Assembly: GCF_009831235.1 (NCBI RefSeq)
Contig: NZ_WUUL01000005.1
Coordinates: 124,001-188,000 of the forward strand
Source of the DNA: Shimazuella alba
GTDB taxonomy: Bacteria; Bacillota; Bacilli; Thermoactinomycetales; Thermoactinomycetaceae
Direction: 5' to 3'
DNA: 64,000 nucleotides
A program made the position numbers and the translations under genes. The notes under the pieces are model-generated. The model was not told the DNA's origin, did not search any database, and saw only the letters and a list, made by a program, of their open reading frames with translations. Of this stretch, positions 1 through 7,967 are shown piece after piece. Numbering within the stretch: the first letter of the stretch is position 1; every line of letters starts with the position of its first letter.

Positions 1-631
1 CTTGTGTTGGTGTTTTGAGATATCGATATGCCGACACAGAAGCAATGGCAAATGCACCGGCCATAAAAGCACTGATAGATACATGAAAAGCAGCCCACCC
101 ATAGCTCGGATTGAAGAAAGCTGCCCATGTATTCACATTTGTAATTGTTCCATCTGCATACATATCAAAGCCTGCTGGTGTATTCATCCATGTATTCGCA
201 GAAGTAATGAGCGCAGCAGATGCTGTTGCCCCCAAACAGACAAAAAAAACAGATAGAACCCGCATTTTTCCAGACAATCGATCTGCTGCATATACATAGA
301 TGGACATAAATAATGCTTCTAAGAAAAAAGCAAAAATCTCAATTTGAAAAGGAATCGAGATCACTTGCCCGACTATTTTCATAAAACCAGGCCATAACAA
401 AGTGAGCTGAACAGCAACGATCGTTCCACTAGGAATCCCGACTCCCAATAAAATCGCAAATGTCTTTGTCCAACGTTTTGCCATCAGTTCATAATCTTTA
501 TCTTTCGTTCGTTGATAAATAATTTCACTTACCAAAATCATAAAAGATATGCCTACTGCTAGAGTGGCAAAAATAATATGAAAAGCTAATGATGTGCCAA
601 AAAAGGCTCTCGTGATTGTCGTTTGATCCAT
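1..631 (-). CDS. cydA: Cytochrome bd ubiquinol oxidase subunit I (partial, 5' part)
   Basis: The gene starts at 631 on the minus strand and runs off the left edge, so only about 210 N-terminal residues are present. Subunit I oxidises quinol and carries the haems of the membrane-bound bd terminal oxidase. Visible family features are several hydrophobic membrane segments, His18 in the first one (position of the haem b595 ligand His19 of E. coli CydA) and the segment IEIFAFFLEALF with Glu98 and Glu105 (E. coli Glu99 and Glu107). The ATG is preceded by GGAAGTGG. The sequence resembles the Bacillus YthA/CydA type; which of the two cannot be settled from the N-terminus. Confidence 0.9.
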   Translation of the reverse strand, partial: MDQTTITRAFFGTSLAFHIIFATLAVGISFMILVSEIIYQRTKDKDYELMAKRWTKTFAILLGVGIPSGTIVAVQLTLLWPGFMKIVGQVISIPFQIEIFAFFLEALFMSIYVYAADRLSGKMRVLSVFFVCLGATASAALITSANTWMNTPAGFDMYADGTITNVNTWAAFFNPSYGWAAFHVSISAFMAGAFAIASVSAYRYLKTPTQ

Positions 632-668
632 TTTTCGACCACTTCCAAAAACTTATTTTACAGCAATT

Positions 669-752
669 GTCGTCTTTCATCCCACGGTTTGAATCGTGGG
701 ATGAAAGACGACGTTGCTCAAAACCCCCAAAAATAGGGGTTGCAAGAGCAAC
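669..752. repeat. Nested inverted repeats at the left end of the IS605-like element
   Basis: An 18-bp perfect inverted repeat lies at 669-686 and 695-712 with an 8-nt spacer. A second stem, GTTGCTC/GAGCAAC, lies at 713-719 and 746-752 and encloses AACCCC/GGGGTT (722-727 and 736-741). This is consistent with a transposase-recognised subterminal hairpin or an element-borne terminator. Confidence 0.7.
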
Positions 753-769
753 AAATATTTTGTATATTA

Positions 770-1056
770 GAACGCATGATCGGTGATCATCCTACTGGTT
801 GTAGGTTTGTTCTTTGAAAATGTAATGGTATAGGGTTTCGGTGACAAATGGATACGTCTTCCACCGAGTAAAACCATTAGAGGCAGAGAAGAACTAGAAC
901 GCTGGTAACAGGCGTTCCGCCCATGTGGGTACACTTCTAACTGCATGGGATGGGCTGATGAGACAGCCCTGAACTTAGGAGTTGCACAAAACAGAAATGG
1001 ATTGCGTGCGTTAACTACCTAAGAATCCCACGACTTCTAGTCGTGTGGAGTCTCAA
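770..1056 (+). ncRNA. Omega-RNA-like structured RNA (TnpB guide scaffold relic)
   Basis: The plus strand holds a series of helices that can form together: CCTAC/GTAGG (791-805), AATGGT/ACCATT (824-829 with 873-878) enclosing TCGGTG/CACCGA (838-843 with 862-867), GAACGC/GCGTTC (897-917), CCCATG/CATGGG (920-949), GGGCT/AGCCC (952-969) and the terminal CACGACT/AGTCGTG (1029-1045). Known TnpB omega-RNAs come from the 3' end of IS605 elements and end with a stable hairpin next to the guide. Here the guide would be the sequence after about 1056. The 5' end is not determined, and another structured RNA class is possible. Confidence 0.5.
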
Positions 1057-1086
1057 TTAGTACTTTCCTATACTCATCTCTTTTAT

Positions 1087-1133
1087 GAAAAAAAGCAGAA
1101 CTTTTTACCAAGAATTCTGGTGAAAAATTCTGC
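1087..1133 (-). terminator. Rho-independent terminator after the E1 beta gene
   Basis: On the minus strand a 16-nt near-perfect stem (GCAGAATTTTTCACCA against its partner, two mismatches) directly follows the stop codon of the E1 beta gene and is followed by a run of seven T. Confidence 0.75.
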
Positions 1134-1134
1134 A

Positions 1135-2109
1135 CTATTGAAAATAAACTAACTCCATTACTGCGCGTACGACTTTGTTCACATTTGGTAAATACGCATG
1201 TTCCAATGCAAATAGCGGATATGGCACATCATAGCCAGCTACTCTTTTGATCGGTGCTTCCAGTGAATCGATTACTTCTTCAGACAGCCGAGCAGCTATT
1301 TCTGCCCCAACTCCACATGTGCGGGGGGCTTCATGGACAATAACAACCCTTCCCGTCTTTCGTGCTGAATCAAAGATGGTATCTTCATCGATTGGAGAAA
1401 GGGACTGTAGATCGATCACCTCAGCTGAGATATCTTGTTCGATAAGCATTTGACTTGCATCTATAAGGATAGGAATCATCGCACCCCATCCGATTAACGT
1501 TACATCTTCTCCTTCTCTCCATCGCTTTGCTTTATCAATCGGACAAGTAAAATAAGAGGAAGGGACTTCCTCTTTGCGAGATCGATAAAGACGAAGGGGT
1601 TCTAAAAAGAGAACTGGATCAGGGCATTCAATCGCCCCCAGCAGTAAACCCTTTGCTGTATAAGGAGAGGAAGGGACAACTACACGCAAACCTGGAGTGT
1701 GAACAAAATAAGCTTCTGTGGAATCTGAGTGCAATTCTGGTGCGCCGATTCCACCACCGTAAGGAGCTCGAATCACCATCGAATTGGAAAAAACCCCTTG
1801 AGATCTCAATCGCATACGAGCAACATGGGAAACGATCTGCTCAAATGCTGGTGTAATAAAACTTAAAAACTGTATCTCTACAATTGGTTTAAATCCTCCC
1901 ATCGCTAACCCCAAAGATGAACCTACAATGCCAGCTTCAGACAACGGAGTATCAATAACCCGATCACTGCCGAACTGCTCCCAAAGACCTTCTGTCGCAC
2001 GAAAAACTCCACCGTTTTTGCCAATATCCTCTCCCAATAGCAAAACATTTTCATCCAACTCAAGGGCAACACGCTGTGCATCAGCAATGGACTGAACCAT
2101 TGTTAACAT
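1135..2109 (-). CDS. 2-oxo acid dehydrogenase E1 component, beta subunit
   Basis: This 324-residue protein is the transketolase-like beta subunit of a heterotetrameric thiamine-diphosphate E1 that decarboxylates pyruvate or branched-chain 2-oxo acids. Family features are LLGEDIGKNGGVFRAT near residue 26, the DTPLSEAGIVG segment near residue 53 and HEAPRTCGVGAEIAARL in the C-terminal transketolase domain. It overlaps the 3' end of the alpha gene by 29 bp, so the two are translationally coupled. A complete pdhABCD operon lies at 46-51 kb, so this is a second E1; branched-chain 2-oxo acid or acetoin dehydrogenase are alternatives. No E2 or E3 gene is adjacent. Substrate unknown. Confidence 0.9.
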   Translation of the reverse strand: MLTMVQSIADAQRVALELDENVLLLGEDIGKNGGVFRATEGLWEQFGSDRVIDTPLSEAGIVGSSLGLAMGGFKPIVEIQFLSFITPAFEQIVSHVARMRLRSQGVFSNSMVIRAPYGGGIGAPELHSDSTEAYFVHTPGLRVVVPSSPYTAKGLLLGAIECPDPVLFLEPLRLYRSRKEEVPSSYFTCPIDKAKRWREGEDVTLIGWGAMIPILIDASQMLIEQDISAEVIDLQSLSPIDEDTIFDSARKTGRVVIVHEAPRTCGVGAEIAARLSEEVIDSLEAPIKRVAGYDVPYPLFALEHAYLPNVNKVVRAVMELVYFQ

Positions 2110-3133
2110 CTTCCGATGCCTCCTCTTGTTGCTTCTCTAACCAATTTGGCAACTGATAATAAACATGATTAAATAATCCTGATGGGAGATTTGGTGTCTT
2201 TTGTTCTACTTCTTTCATGGATTGATCTAAATGAATTGCCATTTTTTCGTCTTCTTTTGTCAGCTGTTCTTCATCCAATAATCCTTCCTTTATACACAAT
2301 TGTTCATAGCGATAAAGAGGATCACGATTTAGCCAGACTCTTACCTCTTCTTCGCAGCGGTATCGACTTGCATCATCTGCTGTAGTGTGTGCTCCAGTTC
2401 GGTATGTCATAGCTTCAATTAATGCTGGTCGTTTTTTCTTTCTTGCATTTTTAATCACATCATAAACGGCTAATATGTCATTTCCATCTACTTGGTACTC
2501 ATCGATCTCATATGCTTTTGCTCTATCAACCACAGATTTGGTAGCAGATTGTTTTTCAAATGGAACACTTATGGCATATCCATTATTTTGACAGAAAAAA
2601 AGCACTGGTAGATGAAAAACACCCGCAAAATTTAACGCCTCATGAAAATCCCCTTCCGATGTAGCACCATCGCCAAAATATGCGATTGCAATAGCATCTT
2701 CCTTTCGTTTTTTGATCGACCATGCTGCTCCAACTGCATGCGGCAACTGTGTAGCAATAGGCACTGTTGGAGGAACATATCGATAACCAATTGGAGGTTT
2801 GCACCCTTCTATATGACCACTCCAATACTGAATGATGGAAGTTGTAGGAATTCCGAGTGTAAAGGCAACACCTTGTTCACGGTAACTTGGAAAAATCCAA
2901 TCCAGTTTATTCAAAGCAAGTGCACTTCCAATTTGAGATGCCTCCTGTCCTTCCACAGGTGCATAAGTTCCGATCTTTCCTTGCCTTTGCCATAAGACCA
3001 TTCTCCTATCAAACAATCGAACAAAACGCATAAAATGCAACAGTTTTATTTTTTCTTGCTGGGAAATCATCTGCCAAAATGCGCTTCCTGTATTCGTTAA
3101 TGCCCCGCATGGCAATAAATGGTTAATTAACAT
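2081..3133 (-). CDS. 2-oxo acid dehydrogenase E1 component, alpha subunit
   Basis: The alpha subunit carries the thiamine diphosphate motif, here FGDGATSEGDFHEALNFAG ending in FFCQNN (about residues 152-185), and the phosphorylation-loop-like HTTADDASRYR segment. It pairs with the downstream beta gene. The frame is open to 3148, but the ATG at 3133 has GGCGGGGTG in front of it, whereas the upstream ATG has no ribosome binding site, so 3133 is preferred. The resulting 350 residues are normal for E1 alpha, although the 20-residue N-terminal extension is unusual. It may be a branched-chain or pyruvate E1; the context gives no substrate. Confidence 0.88.
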   Translation of the reverse strand: MLINHLLPCGALTNTGSAFWQMISQQEKIKLLHFMRFVRLFDRRMVLWQRQGKIGTYAPVEGQEASQIGSALALNKLDWIFPSYREQGVAFTLGIPTTSIIQYWSGHIEGCKPPIGYRYVPPTVPIATQLPHAVGAAWSIKKRKEDAIAIAYFGDGATSEGDFHEALNFAGVFHLPVLFFCQNNGYAISVPFEKQSATKSVVDRAKAYEIDEYQVDGNDILAVYDVIKNARKKKRPALIEAMTYRTGAHTTADDASRYRCEEEVRVWLNRDPLYRYEQLCIKEGLLDEEQLTKEDEKMAIHLDQSMKEVEQKTPNLPSGLFNHVYYQLPNWLEKQQEEASEDVNNGSVHC

Positions 3134-3281
3134 AGGACACCCCGCCATCTTGTTGTCTAATTAGTCTATTCAAGATAACGTTAGGCGTTCGTGGTAAAAA
3201 TTACTTGGTTTGCATCGGTTTTCAGTAATAAATTTGTTTGAAATTAATTTATTTACAAAAGAAAATAGCCGGGAAACCCGA

Positions 3282-3542
3282 CTATTCTGTAGGTGTTGTT
3301 GCATATTTAGAAGTTTCATTTACGCAATCTTCGCAGATAATTTTTTCACGGAAATAAAAAAGCTGCTCAATACTTCCACAGATCACACAACTAGGATTGT
3401 AGCGTTTCAGTACAATATGAGTCTCATCAACAAATATCTCAACACCATCTTGAGGTTGGATATTTAATTTTTCTCTTAATTCTTTAGGCAATACTATTCT
3501 ACCTAAATGATCGACTTTTCGTATGATGCCAATGCCGTTCAT
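3282..3542 (-). CDS. AbrB/SpoVT-type transition-state regulator with C-terminal Cys pairs
   Basis: This 86-residue protein begins with the swapped-hairpin AbrB DNA-binding domain (GIIRKVDHLGRIVLPKELRE, about residues 5-24, then VEIFVDETHIVLKRY). Such proteins are dimeric regulators of post-exponential genes in Bacillales. Instead of the usual C-terminal multimerisation region it has CVICGS and, about 20 residues later, ICEDCV, two CxxC pairs that could bind a metal. It is a single gene with an ATG preceded by a purine-rich site (AAAGGGGATGG). AbrB-like assignment is firm; target genes are unknown. Confidence 0.88.
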   Translation of the reverse strand: MNGIGIIRKVDHLGRIVLPKELREKLNIQPQDGVEIFVDETHIVLKRYNPSCVICGSIEQLFYFREKIICEDCVNETSKYATTPTE

Positions 3543-3639
3543 GTTCCATCCCCTTTACTTTATTTAATTATGCAAACATTGCCATCCGTTCTATCATACC
3601 AAATTTTCCGATGGGGAAAATAATACAATCTATGGACAA

Positions 3640-3682
3640 ATCAAAAAAGCCATCGATTTTCTTCATCAAATGGCTTTTTTGA
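3640..3682. terminator. Bidirectional-looking terminator after the acyl-CoA synthetase gene
   Basis: AAAAAAGCCAT and ATGGCTTTTTT form a stem around an 18-nt loop. It lies downstream of the minus-strand synthetase gene and upstream of abrB. Confidence 0.7.
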
Positions 3683-3727
3683 TACATTTAACGTCTATTT
3701 TTTCTTCTTTCCAAAAAGAGAACTGCA

Positions 3728-5671
3728 TTAGAATTTCTGGCACTGTTTAATTGCTTCTACCGCCTTTGATTTTTCCAGCGATGAGAAATCCTCTAGTTTT
3801 TCACCTAAATAAGTAGCCCTCACTACAGAACGCAATATTTTTCCATTCTTTGTTTTTGGAAGATCAGGAACAAAATAAACTCGTTTAGGGCGAAACATTT
3901 TTCCCATTTTGTCTGCGACAAACTGAGTTAATTCTGATTCAAGTCCACTAGTATCTTCAACTTCTGAAAGATGATGCAAAATGACAAAGCAAATAACAGA
4001 TTCGCCTTTCTCCTTATGCGGAACACCGATAGCACAAGCCTCTAAAACTGCATGATGTCTAATCAAAATGGACTCCAGCTCAGCTGGTCCCAACCTCGCA
4101 CCGCCAATTTTTATCGTGTTATCTGATCGACCATGTGTATACCAATGTCCATCAACTTTACTAACCCAATCTCCATGGACCCATACATCTTTCCATCTTG
4201 CCCAGTAGCTCAGCATGTATCGATCTTTGTTGTTCCAGATGCCCTTTGTCATTCCTACCCATGGCTGTCGAATCACTAACTCGCCTATTGTCTGAGTGCT
4301 AGAGGTTCCAGATGGATCTAATACATCCGCATCCATACCCGGCATAAAACTGTTAAAACCACAGGGGACTTGGGCTTTTATTAAAATATTTCCCAATATA
4401 CCTCCAGATACTTCTGTCCCGCCTGCATAATTAAAAATAGGAATTTGTTTTTTTCCAACTTGTTCAAATAACCAATACCAAGATTCTTCTGTCCATGGTT
4501 CCCCTGCGGAACCAAAAACCTGCAGGGAACTGGTATCATGTGTCGTAAGCCACGATTCGCCATGTTTCATCAGCGAACGGGCAATAGTAGGAGATATTCC
4601 CAGATGCGTTATCCCGTATTTTTCTACAATCGACCAAAGTCGGTCTGGTGTAGGATAATCTGGAGTGCCTTCGTAAAGCAGCATTGTACTTCCATTCATC
4701 AACGCACCAAACACCATCCAAGGCCCCATCATCCATCCCATATCTGTAGACCAAAACAATATATCTCCAATACCAACATCCATCACATAACCGGCATCAA
4801 ACCCAGCCTTAATAGGAAAACCAGCATGTGTATGTACAGTACCTTTTGGCTTGCTAGTAGTTCCAGAAGTATACAAAATCATGAAAGTTTCATCTGCTTC
4901 AGCTATATATGGAACAGCTGGCGGCAGCTGATCTACGGGAGTATCCCAAAAAATATCTGTGTTTTCATTTTTTTCGATATAACACCCTAACTTCTTCACT
5001 ACAACAACTTTTTCAATTGCTGTGTTTTCAATTGCTTTATCTACCTCATCTTTCATACGTATCAACTTACCGCGTCTCCAAAATCCATCTGCGGTAATTA
5101 CCGCTTTTGCACCACAGTCTTTGATCCGGTATTGAAGTGCAACTGATTTATACCCAGAAAAACAAGGAACTGCAATCGCTCCAATTCGAGCTATCGCTAA
5201 CATGGCAATCACATTTTCTGCTATCATAGGCAAATATATAACAACTCGGTCTGTTGGTCCTATACCCATCTGGAGAAGAAGTTTTGCAAATCGATTTACT
5301 TCGTATAAAAGATCACGATATGAATACTTGGTAGACTTACCGTCTTCTCCTTCCCATATAAGGGCTAGTTGGTTTCTTCTCATTGAATCTTCTACATATC
5401 GATCTAAACAATTAATAGTAATGTTTAATTTTCCATCTACAAACCAACGAGGAAAAGCTTTTCCTTGGTCTAATTGGATAACTTCGTTGTAGTCTTCATT
5501 CCAAATAACCCCCATATCCACTGCAACATCATGCCAAAACCTACCTACATCAGAAATAGAATATTGATAAAAATCATCCCAATTTTTAAAGTTCAACTTT
5601 TGCATAAATTTATATAATCTGCTCTGTTCTATCTGTTCTTGTGTCGGAATCCAGACAGATTGTTGTTTCAT
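3728..5671 (-). CDS. AMP-forming acyl-CoA synthetase (acetyl-CoA synthetase-like)
   Basis: A 647-residue ANL-superfamily ligase that activates acetate or another short acid to acyl-CoA via acyl-AMP. It shows the P-loop-like core YTSGTTSKPKG near residue 270, YAGGTEVSGG, the hinge segment around GRSDNTIKIGGARLGP, and the C-terminal PKTKNGKILRSVVR with the catalytic lysine. Length fits AcsA/YtcI-type enzymes. The frame is open to 5740, but the ATG at 5671 has AAGGAGTG about nine bases upstream and is preferred. It stands alone, with its own terminator. True substrate is uncertain; Bacillus YtcI appears to be the closest type. Confidence 0.9.
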   Translation of the reverse strand: MKQQSVWIPTQEQIEQSRLYKFMQKLNFKNWDDFYQYSISDVGRFWHDVAVDMGVIWNEDYNEVIQLDQGKAFPRWFVDGKLNITINCLDRYVEDSMRRNQLALIWEGEDGKSTKYSYRDLLYEVNRFAKLLLQMGIGPTDRVVIYLPMIAENVIAMLAIARIGAIAVPCFSGYKSVALQYRIKDCGAKAVITADGFWRRGKLIRMKDEVDKAIENTAIEKVVVVKKLGCYIEKNENTDIFWDTPVDQLPPAVPYIAEADETFMILYTSGTTSKPKGTVHTHAGFPIKAGFDAGYVMDVGIGDILFWSTDMGWMMGPWMVFGALMNGSTMLLYEGTPDYPTPDRLWSIVEKYGITHLGISPTIARSLMKHGESWLTTHDTSSLQVFGSAGEPWTEESWYWLFEQVGKKQIPIFNYAGGTEVSGGILGNILIKAQVPCGFNSFMPGMDADVLDPSGTSSTQTIGELVIRQPWVGMTKGIWNNKDRYMLSYWARWKDVWVHGDWVSKVDGHWYTHGRSDNTIKIGGARLGPAELESILIRHHAVLEACAIGVPHKEKGESVICFVILHHLSEVEDTSGLESELTQFVADKMGKMFRPKRVYFVPDLPKTKNGKILRSVVRATYLGEKLEDFSSLEKSKAVEAIKQCQKF

Positions 5672-5893
5672 ATCCAAAAAACACTCCTTGAAAAATAAAT
5701 AATGAATTAAAATTGCGTTTACATAATAAAAGACTATCACTTATACGAAATAATAATACTTACCCTATCAAACTCTTCATATTTTGCCTACTATATGTGA
5801 ATATTGCTGACAAAAATGACATGGATTGATACGATATGGTGGATGATAAAAGGAACTATCTAACTTTGACTACCTTTGAAGGAGAAATAGAAA

Positions 5894-6613
5894 ATGGAGC
5901 AAAAGTACTTGAAACGAACGATAAAAAAAGAAAATTTGTATAGTACTCATCTGGAAACAGAGAAAAAAGCTTTGGTGTATCTTCCACCAGACTTTGATAC
6001 AAATCAAAAATATCCTGCATTATTTCTACATGATGGAGATGACTACTTTTCATTGGGGAGAATTGCGACTCAAGCAAATAAACTCATCGATGAACAAAAA
6101 ATAGAACCTCTCCTTATGATAGCTATACCAGTAGAGAAAAAGCTTCGTACACGTGAATATTCCCCTATCGGAGACCGACAACAAGCCCACATCGCTTTTA
6201 TGACGGAGGAATTACTTCCTTATATACAGGATCGTTATCCTATTAATAAGGAACAGTTAGTAGTTGGAGGCTCTTCCCTAGGAGGAACCGTTTCCTTACA
6301 TATGGCTCTTGAGCATTCATCCATATGGAACAAGATATTATCACAGTCTGGTGCTTTTCTGTCACAAACCTTTTCAGCACTGTCCGATAAAAAACTCAAC
6401 TGGCTTTCTATCTACCAATCGATCGGTTTGGAAGAAACAAATGTCTCCACTCATATAGGAGAAGTTGACTTAGTTCAGCGAAACCGAAAAGCCCGTGCTA
6501 TTTTACAAGCAGGTGACGCAAATGTTCACTATTTAGAACAAGAAGGCGATCATACTTGGGGTACATGGCAAAAAGAGTTACCTACAGCTCTTCAGTTTTT
6601 CTTTGGAAAGTGA
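5894..6613 (+). CDS. Alpha/beta hydrolase, esterase D/enterochelin-esterase type
   Basis: A 239-residue cytoplasmic serine hydrolase of the putative esterase family (Bacillus YjcH/YbbA-like). The nucleophile elbow is GGSSLGG near residue 130, the acid is probably in the LQAGDAN region, and the catalytic His is in GDHTWGTW near residue 216. LYLPPDF-like and ALFLHDGDD segments at residues 30-55 fit the family. The start has GAAGGAGAA upstream. It is divergent from the acyl-CoA synthetase gene and ends in a strong terminator. The natural ester is unknown. Confidence 0.85.
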   Translation: MEQKYLKRTIKKENLYSTHLETEKKALVYLPPDFDTNQKYPALFLHDGDDYFSLGRIATQANKLIDEQKIEPLLMIAIPVEKKLRTREYSPIGDRQQAHIAFMTEELLPYIQDRYPINKEQLVVGGSSLGGTVSLHMALEHSSIWNKILSQSGAFLSQTFSALSDKKLNWLSIYQSIGLEETNVSTHIGEVDLVQRNRKARAILQAGDANVHYLEQEGDHTWGTWQKELPTALQFFFGK

Positions 6614-6614
6614 T

Positions 6615-6663
6615 GCAAAAAAAGGACTAGATTCTCTTTTATAGAGACATCCAGTCCTTTTTC
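6615..6663 (+). terminator. Rho-independent terminator after the esterase gene
   Basis: AAAAAGGACT and AGTCCTTTTT form the stem around a 23-nt loop directly after the stop codon. Confidence 0.85.
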
Positions 6664-6705
6664 AATCAAATATTACATAGAGAGTGGGTTTTGGATCATA
6701 GGACA

Positions 6706-6843
6706 CTATGTTAGCAGAAGATTATATATCGCCAAAATCAATCCGGCCACTAAAAGCAAGTGTATAAATCCACCCAATGTAAACTTTGTCAAAAAACCTA
6801 CCAACCATACAATAAATAAAATACTAATGATTGTCCATATCAT
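6706..6843 (-). CDS. lmo0937-family small membrane protein
   Basis: A 45-residue hydrophobic protein, MIWTIISILFIVWLVGF at the start and HLLLVAGLILAIYNLLL at the end, with two membrane segments separated by TKFTLGG. This matches the lmo0937 family of tiny Firmicute membrane proteins of unknown function. The ATG follows GGGAGAGGA with seven bases between. It sits just upstream of a general stress-like gene cluster, and related proteins often occur near stress genes; that link is inference. Confidence 0.8.
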   Translation of the reverse strand: MIWTIISILFIVWLVGFLTKFTLGGFIHLLLVAGLILAIYNLLLT

Positions 6844-6887
6844 ACATGATCCTCTCCCATTCTGTTTGATTTCAAAATAAAGAGAGA

Positions 6888-6927
6888 GTAGCGACTTACT
6901 TTTCTTCTAGTAGAAAGCAGTCGCTAC
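6888..6927 (-). terminator. Hairpin downstream of the YflT-like gene
   Basis: GTAGCGACT (6888-6896) and AGTCGCTAC (6919-6927) form a 9-bp perfect stem, with further pairing of CTTTTCTT and GAAAG inside. It follows the minus-strand YflT-like gene, but the T-run behind it is weak. Confidence 0.4.
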
Positions 6928-7036
6928 CCACCATGAACGAAAATGTAGTCTTTGTATATGTCTGTCACAACCACTTACCTCTATTCGCTAGTAGATCACC
7001 AATAACTTTGGTAATCTTTTCAACTATCAGCTCTCA

Positions 7037-7393
7037 CTAGTAGAGATAGGAATCGTGTTGAGGTCTTGTTTCTACAATCAAGAAGATTTTCCCTTGATCG
7101 AGCCGTTCCTCCAGTTCCTCTGCTTCTGTCCGAGTAAACCCAATTTGTTCTAGGTCGTTACGAAGCTCGTCCCCTTTTTTCATAAAGAGATTTTGCAAGG
7201 TAGCTTTTACACCTACTTCTGTTACACCAAGTGTATTTAGACCACATTCATTTGCTACCCTTTTCGTTCGATCTGTATCATGAGCGAGAACATACATCTC
7301 ATCAGAATTGGTACCTTGGCTTTTCAAGCGTTCTGCCTCTACCACTAAGTACTCATCGTTTTCAAACTCTCTAAATACTGGTCGTAAATCCAT
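7037..7393 (-). CDS. General stress protein 17M-like protein (YflT family)
   Basis: A 118-residue cytoplasmic protein with the GSP17M fold: N-terminal REFENDEYLVVEAERLKSQG, then EMYVLAHDTDRTKRVANE and a C-terminal helical part ending in GKIFLIVET. Bacillus YflT is a SigB-controlled stress protein of unknown biochemical role. The ATG at 7393 is chosen because AAGGAGGAG precedes it; the longer frame to 7432 has no such site. No SigB promoter was confidently identified. Confidence 0.82.
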   Translation of the reverse strand: MDLRPVFREFENDEYLVVEAERLKSQGTNSDEMYVLAHDTDRTKRVANECGLNTLGVTEVGVKATLQNLFMKKGDELRNDLEQIGFTRTEAEELEERLDQGKIFLIVETRPQHDSYLY

Positions 7394-7914
7394 TAGAAAC
7401 TCCTCCTTGTAATTGTTGGAATCTTCTGTCAACGGAAGTTACCCCGATATCTTTCGAGTATTTCTAGCGTCTTACTCTACTGTCCGCAAATTCAATTTCG
7501 CCTTTTTCATTCTTTCGGATGGGTTGCTTTTTTATCTGTCTTAGTTGGAGTCTACACTAGACTGCAACTAAGAAGGAGACAATCAAGTGAATCCCCCCTA
7601 TAGAATTTTTGAAATAAAGCGTTAGTGTGTTGGATTCTTCGATGTTTCATCCAAACCCATTTTTAGTAAGGTGTTAGATGTATTGATTTGTTTATTTGGA
7701 ATATTTGTTTTTTGCGTTTGAATAATAGTAACATTGCATTCATAAATCGTAAAGGGGGAAGAAAAAATTCAGAAGACTCATAAAATTAAAATCCACGAAC
7801 AACCCCTCTATTAAAGGTTTTTATGATCAAAATAAATTTACAAATCGATCTCTGCTTTATATAAGAATTTCAGATAAATAGAAAAAAACGTATAAAACGA
7901 ATCTCGAAAACAGC
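7394..7914. other. Gene-free region with one hairpin
   Basis: No supported gene on either strand. The only structure seen is an imperfect inverted repeat at 7540-7573 (CTTAGTTG-G-AGTCT against AGACT-G-CAACTAAG). AT-rich otherwise. Confidence 0.5.
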
Positions 7915-7952
7915 AAAAAAGATCTGTAGGATGTAAACCCACAGATCTTTTT
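7915..7952 (-). terminator. Terminator after the DUF1399-like membrane protein gene
   Basis: AAAAAAGATCTGT and ACAGATCTTTTTT form a perfect 13-bp stem with a 13-nt loop. Confidence 0.85.
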
Positions 7953-7967
7953 TATAAAAGAAAACGA

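Larger units (their letters stand above)
641..1060 (+). mobile_element. Orphan IS200/IS605-derived element without transposase or TnpB
   Basis: A 0.42 kb stretch with no ORF lies between cydA and the E1 genes. It begins with a long perfect hairpin (669-712) and ends with a CACGACT/AGTCGTG hairpin (1029-1045) followed by GGAGTCTCAA, the kind of right end seen in IS605/IS1341-type elements, where the omega-RNA guide scaffold stops and the host flank begins. Both ends carry CCCACG-type stems. No tnpA or tnpB reading frame is present on either strand. Boundaries are estimates. I infer a non-autonomous (MITE-like) derivative. Confidence 0.6.

Noticed and set aside
4538-4990. 150-codon plus-strand frame inside the acyl-CoA synthetase gene
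   Set aside because: Antisense shadow of a well-supported enzyme; no ribosome binding site and no coherent domain.
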